Source: a bacterium (GTDB lineage: Bacteria; SZUA-79; Acidulodesulfobacterales; Acidulodesulfobacteraceae). From it: a DNA stretch of 63,972 nt. The stretch lies in NCBI GenBank assembly GCA_021825865.1, contig JAKAFU010000005.1, forward strand, positions 1 to 63,972, written 5' to 3'. Shown in pieces: positions 16,948 to 25,245 of this stretch. The notes beneath the pieces are model-generated. The model saw only the letters and a list, made by a program, of their open reading frames with translations. It was not told the origin of the DNA and searched no databases. Position 1 is the stretch's first letter. The number at the start of each line of letters is the position of its first letter. Made by a program: the position numbers and the translations under genes.

Positions 16948-18268
16948 TGAAAACCTGACCTATATATCCTTCGTAATTACGTTTTATTTCTGCAATGCTA
17001 TCGCCGCCGAATTTTTCAAGAAAGAAAAGGCATATTGTGAATGCAAGAGCCGATTCGCATACAGTTGAAGCAGCCGGAACAGCACATATATCGCTTCTTT
17101 CAAGGAAAGCTTTTTCCTGTTCGCAGGTGAGCAAATTAACAGTATCAAGATACGGTTTCATAAGCGTTGGAATAGGTTTCATCGCGCATTTAACGGAAAT
17201 AATCTCTCCATTTGACATTCCGCCTTCTATACCTCCTGCATTATCTGTTTTCCTATAATATTTTTTTCTTGTTATTTCTTCGTCTGAGCAATTTTTAATA
17301 CCGGTACTGCTGCTGCAATAAATGGAATCTTGAAAATCTGAGCCCCTCATATAACCTGCTCTTATGCCTGCGCCTATTTCCACGCTTTTCATAGCTTGTA
17401 TACTCATTATGGACATCGCAATATGCGCGTCTAACTTTTCATCCCACTGAGTAAAACTTCCAAGACCTATAGGAACATTTTTAACCTGCACTAATATAAT
17501 ACCGCCTACCGTATCGCCTTCTTTTTTTAATTCATCTATAAATGTTTTTACTTTCTGTTCCTGCTCCGGAAAAGGCATTCGCAAATCGGAATTACGGATA
17601 TTTAATAAAATTTCATCGTCAAATAAATCAATGGATAATGCAGCGGCATCATCGGCATCTGATATAGTCCTCCCTGAAAAATCTATTCTTCTTCCTGCAC
17701 CGTTGTTATCATATGCACAGCCGTTTCTATAGTCTATACGGTTTACATCATCTTTATCATATGCGCCTGCGCCTATACCGCCAATACTCAGAACTGCTGA
17801 AGAAAACCGTATGCCAAACTCCGTTAAAAGAAGCTCGCAAATAGCGCCTGCCGCAACCCTGGAAGCCGTCTCTCTGGCGCTTGAACGCTCTAAGACGTTT
17901 CTTATATCGTCAAGATTGTATTTTATAGAACCTGCAAAATCAGCATGCCCTGGTCTCGGAATATGAATTTTAATATCCTCCGGAACAGGTTTGCAAACAT
18001 CCATTCTGTCTTTCCAATTTTCATAATCTCTGTTTTTAATGAAAAAAGAAATGGGCGAACCGGTTGTAAACCCGCCTCTGACACCGGATATAAACTCTAT
18101 CTTGTCCGTTTCTATCTTTTGCCTTGCCCCTCTTCCGTAACCTGACTGCCTCAAGGATAACTTTTCATTTATAAAATTTTCATCTATTTTAACACCTGAA
18201 GGAAAGTTATCTATTATCGTGACAAGCCCTTTTCCATGGGATTCGCCTGCCGTCATAAGCCTTAGCAT
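16937..18268 (-). CDS. aroC: Chorismate synthase
   Basis: Converts EPSP to chorismate with reduced FMN; last common step of aromatic synthesis. N-terminal MLRLMTAGESHGKGL is the diagnostic signature. It is followed by RQSGYGRGARQ, GFTTGSPI, RPGHADFAGSIKY and SARETASRVAAGA. At 443 aa it is longer than the usual ~360, because of loops near residues 175-200 and ~325-345 (SSSTGIKNCSDEEITRKKYY). It precedes aroK on the same strand. The nearest GAGG lies 14 bases before the ATG, so the ribosome binding site is poor, but the N-terminus fits the family. Confidence 0.96.
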   Translation of the reverse strand: MLRLMTAGESHGKGLVTIIDNFPSGVKIDENFINEKLSLRQSGYGRGARQKIETDKIEFISGVRGGFTTGSPISFFIKNRDYENWKDRMDVCKPVPEDIKIHIPRPGHADFAGSIKYNLDDIRNVLERSSARETASRVAAGAICELLLTEFGIRFSSAVLSIGGIGAGAYDKDDVNRIDYRNGCAYDNNGAGRRIDFSGRTISDADDAAALSIDLFDDEILLNIRNSDLRMPFPEQEQKVKTFIDELKKEGDTVGGIILVQVKNVPIGLGSFTQWDEKLDAHIAMSIMSIQAMKSVEIGAGIRAGYMRGSDFQDSIYCSSSTGIKNCSDEEITRKKYYRKTDNAGGIEGGMSNGEIISVKCAMKPIPTLMKPYLDTVNLLTCEQEKAFLERSDICAVPAASTVCESALAFTICLFFLEKFGGDSIAEIKRNYEGYIGQVFNEK

Positions 18269-18416
18269 ATTTTTTTATCAGCCTCGCCAAATTTTACAAT
18301 CTATGATTTTATAATATATGATTTATGATTAATAAGTTATAGTTTATTATTTATTTTATAGTTTATTATTTTTAGTTTATGATTTATTTTATAGTTTGTT
18401 ATTTATAATTTATGAT

Positions 18417-19421
18417 TTAATCTTTATATCCGCTTTCCGTCATTGCATAAGCATTATGATTATGAATGCTCTCAAAGTTTTCAGCCTCAACCCTGAACCA
18501 TTCGATATCCTTATTTTTCTTTAATATATCTGCAACGCACCTCACTATATCCTCCACAAACATAGGATTCTCATAAGCGTGTTCGGTTAAAAATCTTTCG
18601 TCCGCTCTTTTTAAAAGAGAATATATAGGAGCGCTCGCGCACGATTCCACATCATTTATTATATCCTCGAACCATATTAGCTTGGAAAATTTAAGTGAAA
18701 CAGAAACAACCCCTCTTTGATTGTGCGCGCCGTATTTGGATATTTCTTTAGAACATGGGCATAATGTAGTTATAGGTACTTTTATACCGATTATAATAAC
18801 GCTTTCATCCTCAGTTTCCGGCACCGCATTTTCTGTTGCACTCATTTTTTTATTTATATCCTTATCTGCCGCTGGAATAGGTCTATCTTTATCATCATTT
18901 TTTTCTAAATTTAATCCATTTTTTTTATATCTTATATTTTCTTCTTCTGCATCAAAATTAAAGTCCGGCTTTTTATCTGTATAATTACCGTATAAATCAT
19001 TGTCATCATCGTTATTATAGTATTTTGTTTTTTTGTTTTTTATTGTACCTCTATAACTGCAGATATACTCCATCAGGCTTTTTTTACCGCTCACAGGAGC
19101 TGTTTTTTCGATAAAATAAGGAAATTCTATTTCGACGGACGCCGAACCGGCATTTAAAACTTTTCTAATTTTTCTTAAGATATCCGGAAAACTGACTATG
19201 CTTATCTCGCCTCTGTACTCGTTCAATACCTCTAAAAAACGGCTCATATGCGTCCCTTTAAAGTAATGAGGAAGATCGACGTACATATTTATATCGGCTA
19301 CGGTGTGCTGAAAGGACTTTTTTTTATCAAGAACAGATATGGGATAATGCAGGTTTTTTATTCCCACTTTATCTATGGGTATGCCTCTTTTATCCTTTAA
19401 ATTTTGAACATCCGTCAACAT
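18417..19421 (-). CDS. folE2: GTP cyclohydrolase FolE2 (type IB)
   Basis: 334-aa FolE2/MptA-family enzyme making 7,8-dihydroneopterin triphosphate from GTP, without the strict zinc requirement of FolE. Family features: DVQNLKDKRGIPIDKVGIKN at the N-terminus, the metal cysteine in ITTLCPCSKEIS, HNQRG, ENPMFVEDIVR, and SIHNHNAYAM near the end. An acidic, Asn/Asp/Lys-rich insert of ~80 residues (about 130-210) splits the two halves of the T-fold; typical FolE2 is ~260 aa. It follows a RelB-like antitoxin gene by 10 bases. A metal-independent isozyme suits metal-limited or oxidising conditions, but that is inference. Confidence 0.92.
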   Translation of the reverse strand: MLTDVQNLKDKRGIPIDKVGIKNLHYPISVLDKKKSFQHTVADINMYVDLPHYFKGTHMSRFLEVLNEYRGEISIVSFPDILRKIRKVLNAGSASVEIEFPYFIEKTAPVSGKKSLMEYICSYRGTIKNKKTKYYNNDDDNDLYGNYTDKKPDFNFDAEEENIRYKKNGLNLEKNDDKDRPIPAADKDINKKMSATENAVPETEDESVIIIGIKVPITTLCPCSKEISKYGAHNQRGVVSVSLKFSKLIWFEDIINDVESCASAPIYSLLKRADERFLTEHAYENPMFVEDIVRCVADILKKNKDIEWFRVEAENFESIHNHNAYAMTESGYKD

Positions 19422-19431
19422 TAAATATTAA

Positions 19432-19686
19432 TTATATGCCAAGCTCTTTAAATAAGTCGTCCGCAGTTTTGTATGTTTCGGTGTTTATATTGCTTTCTAT
19501 ATTTTCGACCCGTTTTTTTACATCCTCGAAAAGCAATGCCGACTCGAACGGAATTTTTTTCTCCATAGAAACAATGCCTGAGAATAAACTGACTGCATCT
19601 CCTAGACTTAATCCCGGTGCATCGAAAACTTCTTTAGAGCTATTATAAAGTTCATTATCTATCTTGACGCTTGTCTGCCTTGTCAT
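19432..19686 (-). CDS. RelB/DinJ-like antitoxin (orphan)
   Basis: 84-aa protein with the pattern of RelB/DinJ ribbon-helix-helix antitoxins: N-terminal VKIDNELYNSSKEVFDAPGL, then LSLGDAVSLF and the IPFE motif at about 46-49, and a charged C-terminus ending LFKELGI. The expected RelE/YafQ toxin would normally follow, but folE2 follows 10 bases downstream and pilQ lies upstream. It is therefore an orphan, either a remnant or a DNA-binding regulator of folE2. No toxin-like reading frame is visible within 1 kb. Confidence 0.7.
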   Translation of the reverse strand: MTRQTSVKIDNELYNSSKEVFDAPGLSLGDAVSLFSGIVSMEKKIPFESALLFEDVKKRVENIESNINTETYKTADDLFKELGI

Positions 19687-19776
19687 TTAGTAATCAATCC
19701 TTTTATTTATTGTTTGCCGCTTACTTGACAGTATATGGCAAAAGGAGTATAAAATCAAGCGCAAAATAGAAATAAC

Positions 19777-21216
19777 TCAGCCTTTTATTATCTTAGGCGT
19801 AATGAAAATCAACAACTGGTCTTTTGAATAGCTGATGCTTCTGGATTTAAAGAGCCAACCTAAAAGCGGAATATCCATAAGTCCGGGAATACCGCTCGTC
19901 GTCGTACTCTTATTTAATTCGTAAACTCCGCCTATGGCTACCGTATCATTGTTATTAACGATAACGGTAGAATTTGCGCTTTCTGTGTCTAAGGTCGCCT
20001 GAGCTCCTGAAACCGGCGGCGCAACAGAGTCGTTTGACGAATTGATTGTGAGTTTCACGCTGCCGTTAGACATAATATGGGGTGTTATTGAAAGCGATAT
20101 CTGCGCCGTGATAGCCTGAGGAGCCGCAACCGCTCCTACGCCTGCTACCGAGGGCAGGTACAATGTTTCTCCTTTGGCAATGGTAGCCGTCTGATTATTA
20201 AGCACTATGACTTTAGGCGACGCAATACTTGTAGCTTTGGCTAAACTTTCCAAAGCCTGCAGTGTTGCGGTAATGCTTGCATATTGATTTACTATTCCTA
20301 CAGAAAATGTCCCCGGCGACGGCGTCGTTAATGTCGGAGCGCCTGCAGTAGGCGTAATTAAACCGGGTCCTGCCGGAGTGCCGGCTAGCTGACCGGCAAA
20401 ATAATTCGGCGTAGCAGCAATATTTGTATTACCGGGAGTGGCAGCCGCATAGCCTCCCTCCCAGTTAATACCCAATTGCGTAGAATATGACTGGTCAACT
20501 TCAACCATTTTAGCTATAATTTCAACTTCAGGGGTCCTTCTGTCAAGCTCCTTTACAAGATTTTCGGCTTTTATAACATTTTTTTTAATATCGGTCACAA
20601 TAAGCGCATGCATTGACTTATCAACCATAACCTTGCCTTCAGAACTCAGCACCGTTTTCACTTTAGGAATTAAACCTGCAACATTGACATAATTTACAGG
20701 AATAATTTTGGTTATTTTTGGTCCGGATATAGCCTTTGCTCTTTTTTGCGCTGAAACGACAGAAGCAATAGAGCTTGACGAATTAATATAATATATACCG
20801 TCTTTTTTTACTATTCCAAGCCCATAGGCGTCAAGTATGACTGAAAATATGTCCTTTAGAGGAACGTTATGCATTTTCATGGTCACTGAGCCTTTTACGT
20901 CAGAACCTATCAAAACATTCATATTTGAGACTTTTGCAATCATTCGTACGACATCAACCAGACTTGCGTTTTGAAAATCAAAACTCACACGCATAGTTGA
21001 GGGGTCGACAAATAATTTCCTTACCGTTTTCTGTCCTGAAGCACCTGCAAAATTTTTGGCAAATGAATTTGCTTGAAATAATATAAGTGTTAAAAATAAA
21101 AAGACCGATAAAAATACAGCTGATAGAAAAATAAGCTTCTTCGCCGTAAACATCGCTTTAATGTCAATATTCTCATTCTTTTCTATGTTTTTTTCTGCTG
21201 CTTCTTTATTCATCAT
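19777..21216 (-). CDS. pilQ: Type IV pilus secretin PilQ
   Basis: 479-aa outer-membrane secretin through which the pilus passes. An N-terminal hydrophobic segment (residues ~28-50) acts as signal. An STN/N0 domain (~75-145, FDFQNASLVDVVRMIAKVSN) follows, then one secretin-N domain (~170-225, IIPVNYVNVAGLIPKVKTVL). The secretin core ends GLMDIPLLGWLFKSRSISYS and ITPKIIKG. At 479 aa it is much shorter than the 650-750 of classical PilQ: it lacks AMIN domains, so peptidoglycan anchoring must differ. It is the last gene of pilM-N-OP-Q. AAAGGAG lies 10 bases before the first ATG. Confidence 0.93.
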   Translation of the reverse strand: MMNKEAAEKNIEKNENIDIKAMFTAKKLIFLSAVFLSVFLFLTLILFQANSFAKNFAGASGQKTVRKLFVDPSTMRVSFDFQNASLVDVVRMIAKVSNMNVLIGSDVKGSVTMKMHNVPLKDIFSVILDAYGLGIVKKDGIYYINSSSSIASVVSAQKRAKAISGPKITKIIPVNYVNVAGLIPKVKTVLSSEGKVMVDKSMHALIVTDIKKNVIKAENLVKELDRRTPEVEIIAKMVEVDQSYSTQLGINWEGGYAAATPGNTNIAATPNYFAGQLAGTPAGPGLITPTAGAPTLTTPSPGTFSVGIVNQYASITATLQALESLAKATSIASPKVIVLNNQTATIAKGETLYLPSVAGVGAVAAPQAITAQISLSITPHIMSNGSVKLTINSSNDSVAPPVSGAQATLDTESANSTVIVNNNDTVAIGGVYELNKSTTTSGIPGLMDIPLLGWLFKSRSISYSKDQLLIFITPKIIKG

Positions 21217-21447
21217 GCCTCCAGCGCTCCTTTACCGTTCTCATTTCATACTAAATTTATATACGCTATTTTTTATTTCATCCCCATTCATTACTTTTCG
21301 ATAGTCGGCTGCGTAAGAATTAGTCGAGCTCCGTACATCGTATCATGAGCATCATCTATTATATTATTTATATTATCATTATTGCCAATATTATATTATC
21401 GCCTTTATTTATATTATTACCTTTATTTATCGGAACATTTTAGTATT

Positions 21448-22527
21448 TTATTCCATGCTCATTACATAATTAACGTTGCGCATCTGTCCTAACTGATTAT
21501 ATGTTTTTTCTGATAAAACAATGGAGTTTTCGGTGATATCCGTTATCCTTGCTCTATTGACGCCCATAATAGAACCTGCCGTTACTATATATGACCTTCC
21601 GTTAGGCGTTGAAACCATAGCATAATATTTTCCGTTTTTTTCCATTATGCCTACAATGTGAAGAGACGACAAACTGTATTGAAGCAGCGGCAGTTCACCG
21701 TATTTAAAAGATATATTCGGTTTTTGCGTATATAAAAACGTTCGGAACGGATTTCTGGCTAAATTATACGGATAGGGATTTACCGTTAAATATTTATGCT
21801 TCAGCAGCTCTATTTTTTTTGCCGGACTATTTTGAACAATATTATTATTGCTCTTAGAAGATGCACTGTTATTTTTTGCAGTTTTACTATTACCGTTAAC
21901 TTTGTTGTTTCCATTAGAGTGTTTTATAGTGCCTGCATTAACATTTTCAGTGTTTAATTTTGGCATAACGCCTATAAAAGAAAACGTAGTACCGTTAAAA
22001 CTCACCGCGACGTTATGCTTAGAAGCATTGCCGGCAATAGACACATCATGAACGTCAACGATTCTATTCATATCTGCAAGTTTGTAAAAAAATTTATAAA
22101 CGTTAAAAAATGTTCCGCTTATACTCATTGAAAAAGGTACCGCTTCATAAAAACTCTTAGGAGCCACCTTTCCGGGTTTAAACATATCTAAATTTAAATG
22201 CAGAGCTTTAGCATAATTCGAAACTTCCATTAAAAGACCCGGTATATCCTTTTTAGAAGGAAGTTCCGACAATAAACCTAAAAATTCTACCTCAAGTCTT
22301 CTCTGTTTTTTTACTAATGCCGGATAAGTCCGAACTTCCGCCATATAAGAGACATATCTGGTCTTGACTATATTGAGCGCAGACTGTTTTTGATTTAAAG
22401 AAGTTTCCAGAGAGGAAAAAAACATAAAATAATAAACAGCTAAAATCGCAATAAAAATAACTGCGCCCGCAACAATACCTATAAATATTTTACTTTTAAA
22501 ATTTATATTTTTAATATTTAGATTCAT
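21448..22527 (-). CDS. PilO-PilP fusion protein of the type IV pilus alignment complex
   Basis: 359 aa. Residues 1-180 look like PilO: one N-terminal membrane segment (~14-33), a coiled coil, and a periplasmic ferredoxin-like fold (SELPSKKDIPGLLMEVSNYA). Residues ~192-230 are an Asn/Ser/Lys-rich linker. Residues ~255-359 look like PilP: NPFR, LPLLQYSLSSLHIVGIMEK, YIVTAGSIMGVNRARITDI, then the final strand. PilO and PilP are normally separate genes in the order O then P, and this single gene occupies both places between pilN and pilQ. No lipobox is possible for the PilP part, which is tethered by the PilO transmembrane helix instead. Confidence 0.85.
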   Translation of the reverse strand: MNLNIKNINFKSKIFIGIVAGAVIFIAILAVYYFMFFSSLETSLNQKQSALNIVKTRYVSYMAEVRTYPALVKKQRRLEVEFLGLLSELPSKKDIPGLLMEVSNYAKALHLNLDMFKPGKVAPKSFYEAVPFSMSISGTFFNVYKFFYKLADMNRIVDVHDVSIAGNASKHNVAVSFNGTTFSFIGVMPKLNTENVNAGTIKHSNGNNKVNGNSKTAKNNSASSKSNNNIVQNSPAKKIELLKHKYLTVNPYPYNLARNPFRTFLYTQKPNISFKYGELPLLQYSLSSLHIVGIMEKNGKYYAMVSTPNGRSYIVTAGSIMGVNRARITDITENSIVLSEKTYNQLGQMRNVNYVMSME

Positions 22528-22705
22528 TATTATCTGCCTATTTCCGATTACGCTTGTTTTATATTTATATTATTATTTGCCTATTTTCAATAATTGACCT
22601 GCCGAATTAAAAAGATTTTTCACTTAAGGCTATTTAAAAACAGATTTTTTTCATTATATTTTTAGCCGTACTCCTCTATAAAAAAAAGCGCCATAGCCGG
22701 CTTTA

Positions 22706-23323
22706 CTATTTCACAGCAGATTTTTTTATTATTTTTTTAGAGTTTAGCCTCGATTCAGGTTTTTTATATTTGCTTTTCATAGTAAGACTAAAATTTTGCA
22801 AATCTAAATCCTGTTTTTTGGTCTGAGCTGTCTGTATAAGGTTAATGGAATTAAAAAATCCGGTTTTCTTTATTTTTTTCATAAACATGGATACTACCTG
22901 ACCGTCTAAAGCTACACCGCTTATACTGATAGTGCCGTTATCCGATTTCAAGGAGTTTATCCACGCAAATTTTGGAATAGCGCCGGTAAGAGAAAAAGTA
23001 TAACCTATAGGTCCCTGCTGCTCTTTTTTTAATGTCTTTATGATATTAATTTTTTGAAGCATCTGGCTCTGTACTTTTTTTATCGCAACCACTTTTTGAA
23101 CTTTTGGCATTAATACGGAGATTTTTGAATTATATGAATCAATATTATTCGTTACATTATTTATTTTATTCTGAACAAAAGACTGCATAAAATAAACTGC
23201 CGCAACCGCCGCTACTATCGGAACAACTATGTAAGGAATAAAAGAAATAATGCTTCTTTTATCAACTTGCGGTTTAAATTTTTTGGATTTCTGTTTTTTA
23301 TTTAAATTTATTTTTATAATCAT
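22706..23323 (-). CDS. pilN: Type IV pilus assembly protein PilN
   Basis: 205-aa inner-membrane protein of the alignment subcomplex. It has the short cytoplasmic N-terminal MIIKINLNKKQK that in family members binds PilM, a membrane segment at ~28-47, a coiled coil (~50-100) and a periplasmic domain with ISISGVALDGQVVSMFMKKI. Its start overlaps the pilM end by 4 bases (ATGA), so translation is coupled. A Lys-rich tail follows the last strand. Confidence 0.92.
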   Translation of the reverse strand: MIIKINLNKKQKSKKFKPQVDKRSIISFIPYIVVPIVAAVAAVYFMQSFVQNKINNVTNNIDSYNSKISVLMPKVQKVVAIKKVQSQMLQKINIIKTLKKEQQGPIGYTFSLTGAIPKFAWINSLKSDNGTISISGVALDGQVVSMFMKKIKKTGFFNSINLIQTAQTKKQDLDLQNFSLTMKSKYKKPESRLNSKKIIKKSAVK

Positions 23324-24390
23324 GGCTCTAATCCTCTGACTGCCAAACCGACTGCAACGCCGAAAAGCGAATATTTAGATTCTATAAAACTTGTATCGTC
23401 GATATTGTTGTCAAATACAATTTTTCTAAACGGATTGATAATTGAAACAGGTATATTGAGTTTAGATTCTATATCTCCGGAAAGACCGGATAGCATAGCC
23501 GAACCGCCGGTAAGAAATATTTTCTTAGGATACTGTTTATCGTTATTAGCCGCAAAATAATCTATCGTCCTCTGTATCTCCGATGTTATTCTTGCAACAA
23601 TCATATTTATATATATCATATAATTAGTTTTGAAGTTTTCGTCTCTTTTTTCAATGCCGCCGGTTTTAATATTTTCCGCCTCGTTAAAATCCATCTGAAA
23701 TTTTTTTGCTATTTCTTCGGTAATATTAACCCCGCCGATAGGTATATCTCTTCTGAATAAGTTAAAACCTTTATTTACAATATGAACATTAGTCTCGGTC
23801 GCTCCTACTTTTATAATTCCGACCATCTGCTCCGTTTCTTCAGGATAATTAAAATTAAACATATTTTCCGTAGCTATGCAGTCAACATCGACTATAGGCG
23901 AATGCAAACCGCATTCATTCATTAAATCGACCCTGTCATTTATAATATCTTTTTTGCCGGCGATAATCATTATCAGATTGCTGCCTGCATCTGCGGCAGA
24001 ATTGCCTAATATTTCATAGTCAAACGATACTTCCTTAATGTCGTATGTTATATATTGCTGAGCTTCGTAAAAAATAGCTGAGTCAAGTTCCGAATCTTTC
24101 ATTTTAGGCATATCTATATTTTTTATAATAACATGTTTGCACGGAATAGATATAACAACATTTTTGTCTTTCATGCCGTGATTAGCGAAAGAACTCTTAA
24201 TATATGCAATCGCAGATGCATGGTCTTTTAGAAATCCGTCGGAAACAATTCCGGCGGGGAGATTGACTAAATCTATAGAGTCCAATGTGTATTTATTGCC
24301 TGCCTTAGATAGTTCCAATATTTTAATAGAACTGTAGCCTATATCTATGCCGACCATTTTTTTTGATGATAAATTAATTTTAAAACCCAT
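23320..24390 (-). CDS. pilM: Type IV pilus assembly protein PilM
   Basis: 356-aa actin-like cytoplasmic ATPase-fold protein that docks PilN. Motifs: VGIDIGYSSIKILELSK (phosphate-1-like, residues ~13-30), a DGFL/SSFANHGMKDKNVVISIP segment, an adenosine-site FLTGGSAMLSGL near 290, and a C-terminal GLAVRGLEP. It is the first gene of the pil operon. Upstream lies an 855-base divergent spacer with a dispersed ~65-bp repeat. Confidence 0.95.
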   Translation of the reverse strand: MGFKINLSSKKMVGIDIGYSSIKILELSKAGNKYTLDSIDLVNLPAGIVSDGFLKDHASAIAYIKSSFANHGMKDKNVVISIPCKHVIIKNIDMPKMKDSELDSAIFYEAQQYITYDIKEVSFDYEILGNSAADAGSNLIMIIAGKKDIINDRVDLMNECGLHSPIVDVDCIATENMFNFNYPEETEQMVGIIKVGATETNVHIVNKGFNLFRRDIPIGGVNITEEIAKKFQMDFNEAENIKTGGIEKRDENFKTNYMIYINMIVARITSEIQRTIDYFAANNDKQYPKKIFLTGGSAMLSGLSGDIESKLNIPVSIINPFRKIVFDNNIDDTSFIESKYSLFGVAVGLAVRGLEP

Positions 24391-24517
24391 TTTAGATATT
24401 TACCGTGTAAAATTAATTATTATTAGTATTATTATAAATTATGACATAATTAATTAACAGCATTATAACGACAACGTAATCAGTAAGTTATAAAATTACA
24501 TAATTAATTACAATATT

Positions 24518-24834
24518 AAGATAAAATAAGTTAAAACAATTGTCAAGTTATTTTTGCTCTTCTTATTATTTTTTATTAAAATAACCACAAACTGTATATT
24601 ATTTTACAATTCATTTGTTATATCCGTCATATCTGTCATATTAAATATGCATATTAAATATATCGGCAATTCCCATCCGACATCTTAAAAATCTAATATT
24701 AACGGCTAATAAACTTATACGGTTATAATAATATATTTATAAAATTATATAGCAGTTATAAAGATAAAATAAGTTAGAACAAATGTCAAGTTATTTTTGT
24801 TATTCTTGCTATTCTTATTATTTTTTATTAAAAT
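24518..24834. repeat. Dispersed ~65-75-bp direct repeat upstream of pilM
   Basis: Copy 1 (24518-24582) and copy 2 (24761-24834) both read AAGATAAAATAAGTTA, then TGTCAAGTTATTTTTG, then a T-rich run ending ATTTTTTATTAAAAT. Copy 2 has about 9 extra bases in the pyrimidine-rich part. They are about 243 bases apart. The TTGTCAAG core could be a protein site, but this is a guess. Confidence 0.8.
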
Positions 24835-25000
24835 CATTAAATTTTGCGTACATAAAACAAAAATAATAAATCAATAAGTATAAAAATATTTAAAAAAATA
24901 ATTCTGCATTTTTTTCTTTTTTGTTTTGAATTTTAAACAAAAATCGTATATGATATTTATTTTAGCTGTTTATGTAAAAGATATAATAATGTATTTGTCA

Positions 25001-25031
25001 ATATGTACGCGCACGCACATACACGCGCACG
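25001..25031. other. 31-base alternating purine-pyrimidine tract (Z-DNA-prone)
   Basis: From 25001 to 25031 purines and pyrimidines alternate without a break, with a GC-rich core of CGCGCACGCAC and CACGCGCACG. Such tracts favour left-handed DNA under negative supercoiling. It lies 215 bases upstream of the GT39 start in otherwise very AT-rich DNA. A similar 16-base tract (GCGTGCGCGTGCGTGC) occurs near 35296-35311. Confidence 0.6.
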
Positions 25032-25245
25032 ACTTGACATGCAGACATAATATACAACAGATATATACGTAAAAATATATAAAACGTGCCGCATGTATAT
25101 ATAAATATAAATGCGCATAACATATTTATAACCGTATTTTATTGTTGTGCTATTATATATGCTAGTGCGGTACTAATTTTATATAACAATAATCAACTAT
25201 ACCATAACATTCTATTACTGATGCATTATCATTCAATTTTTATTA

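Larger units (their letters stand above)
24391..25245. other. Long AT-rich divergent intergenic region
   Basis: The 855-base spacer between pilM (minus) and the GT39 gene (plus) contains no convincing coding frame or tRNA. It holds a dispersed direct repeat and an alternating purine-pyrimidine tract, listed separately. Promoters for both flanking genes must lie here, but I cannot single out clear boxes against the AT background. Confidence 0.7.
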
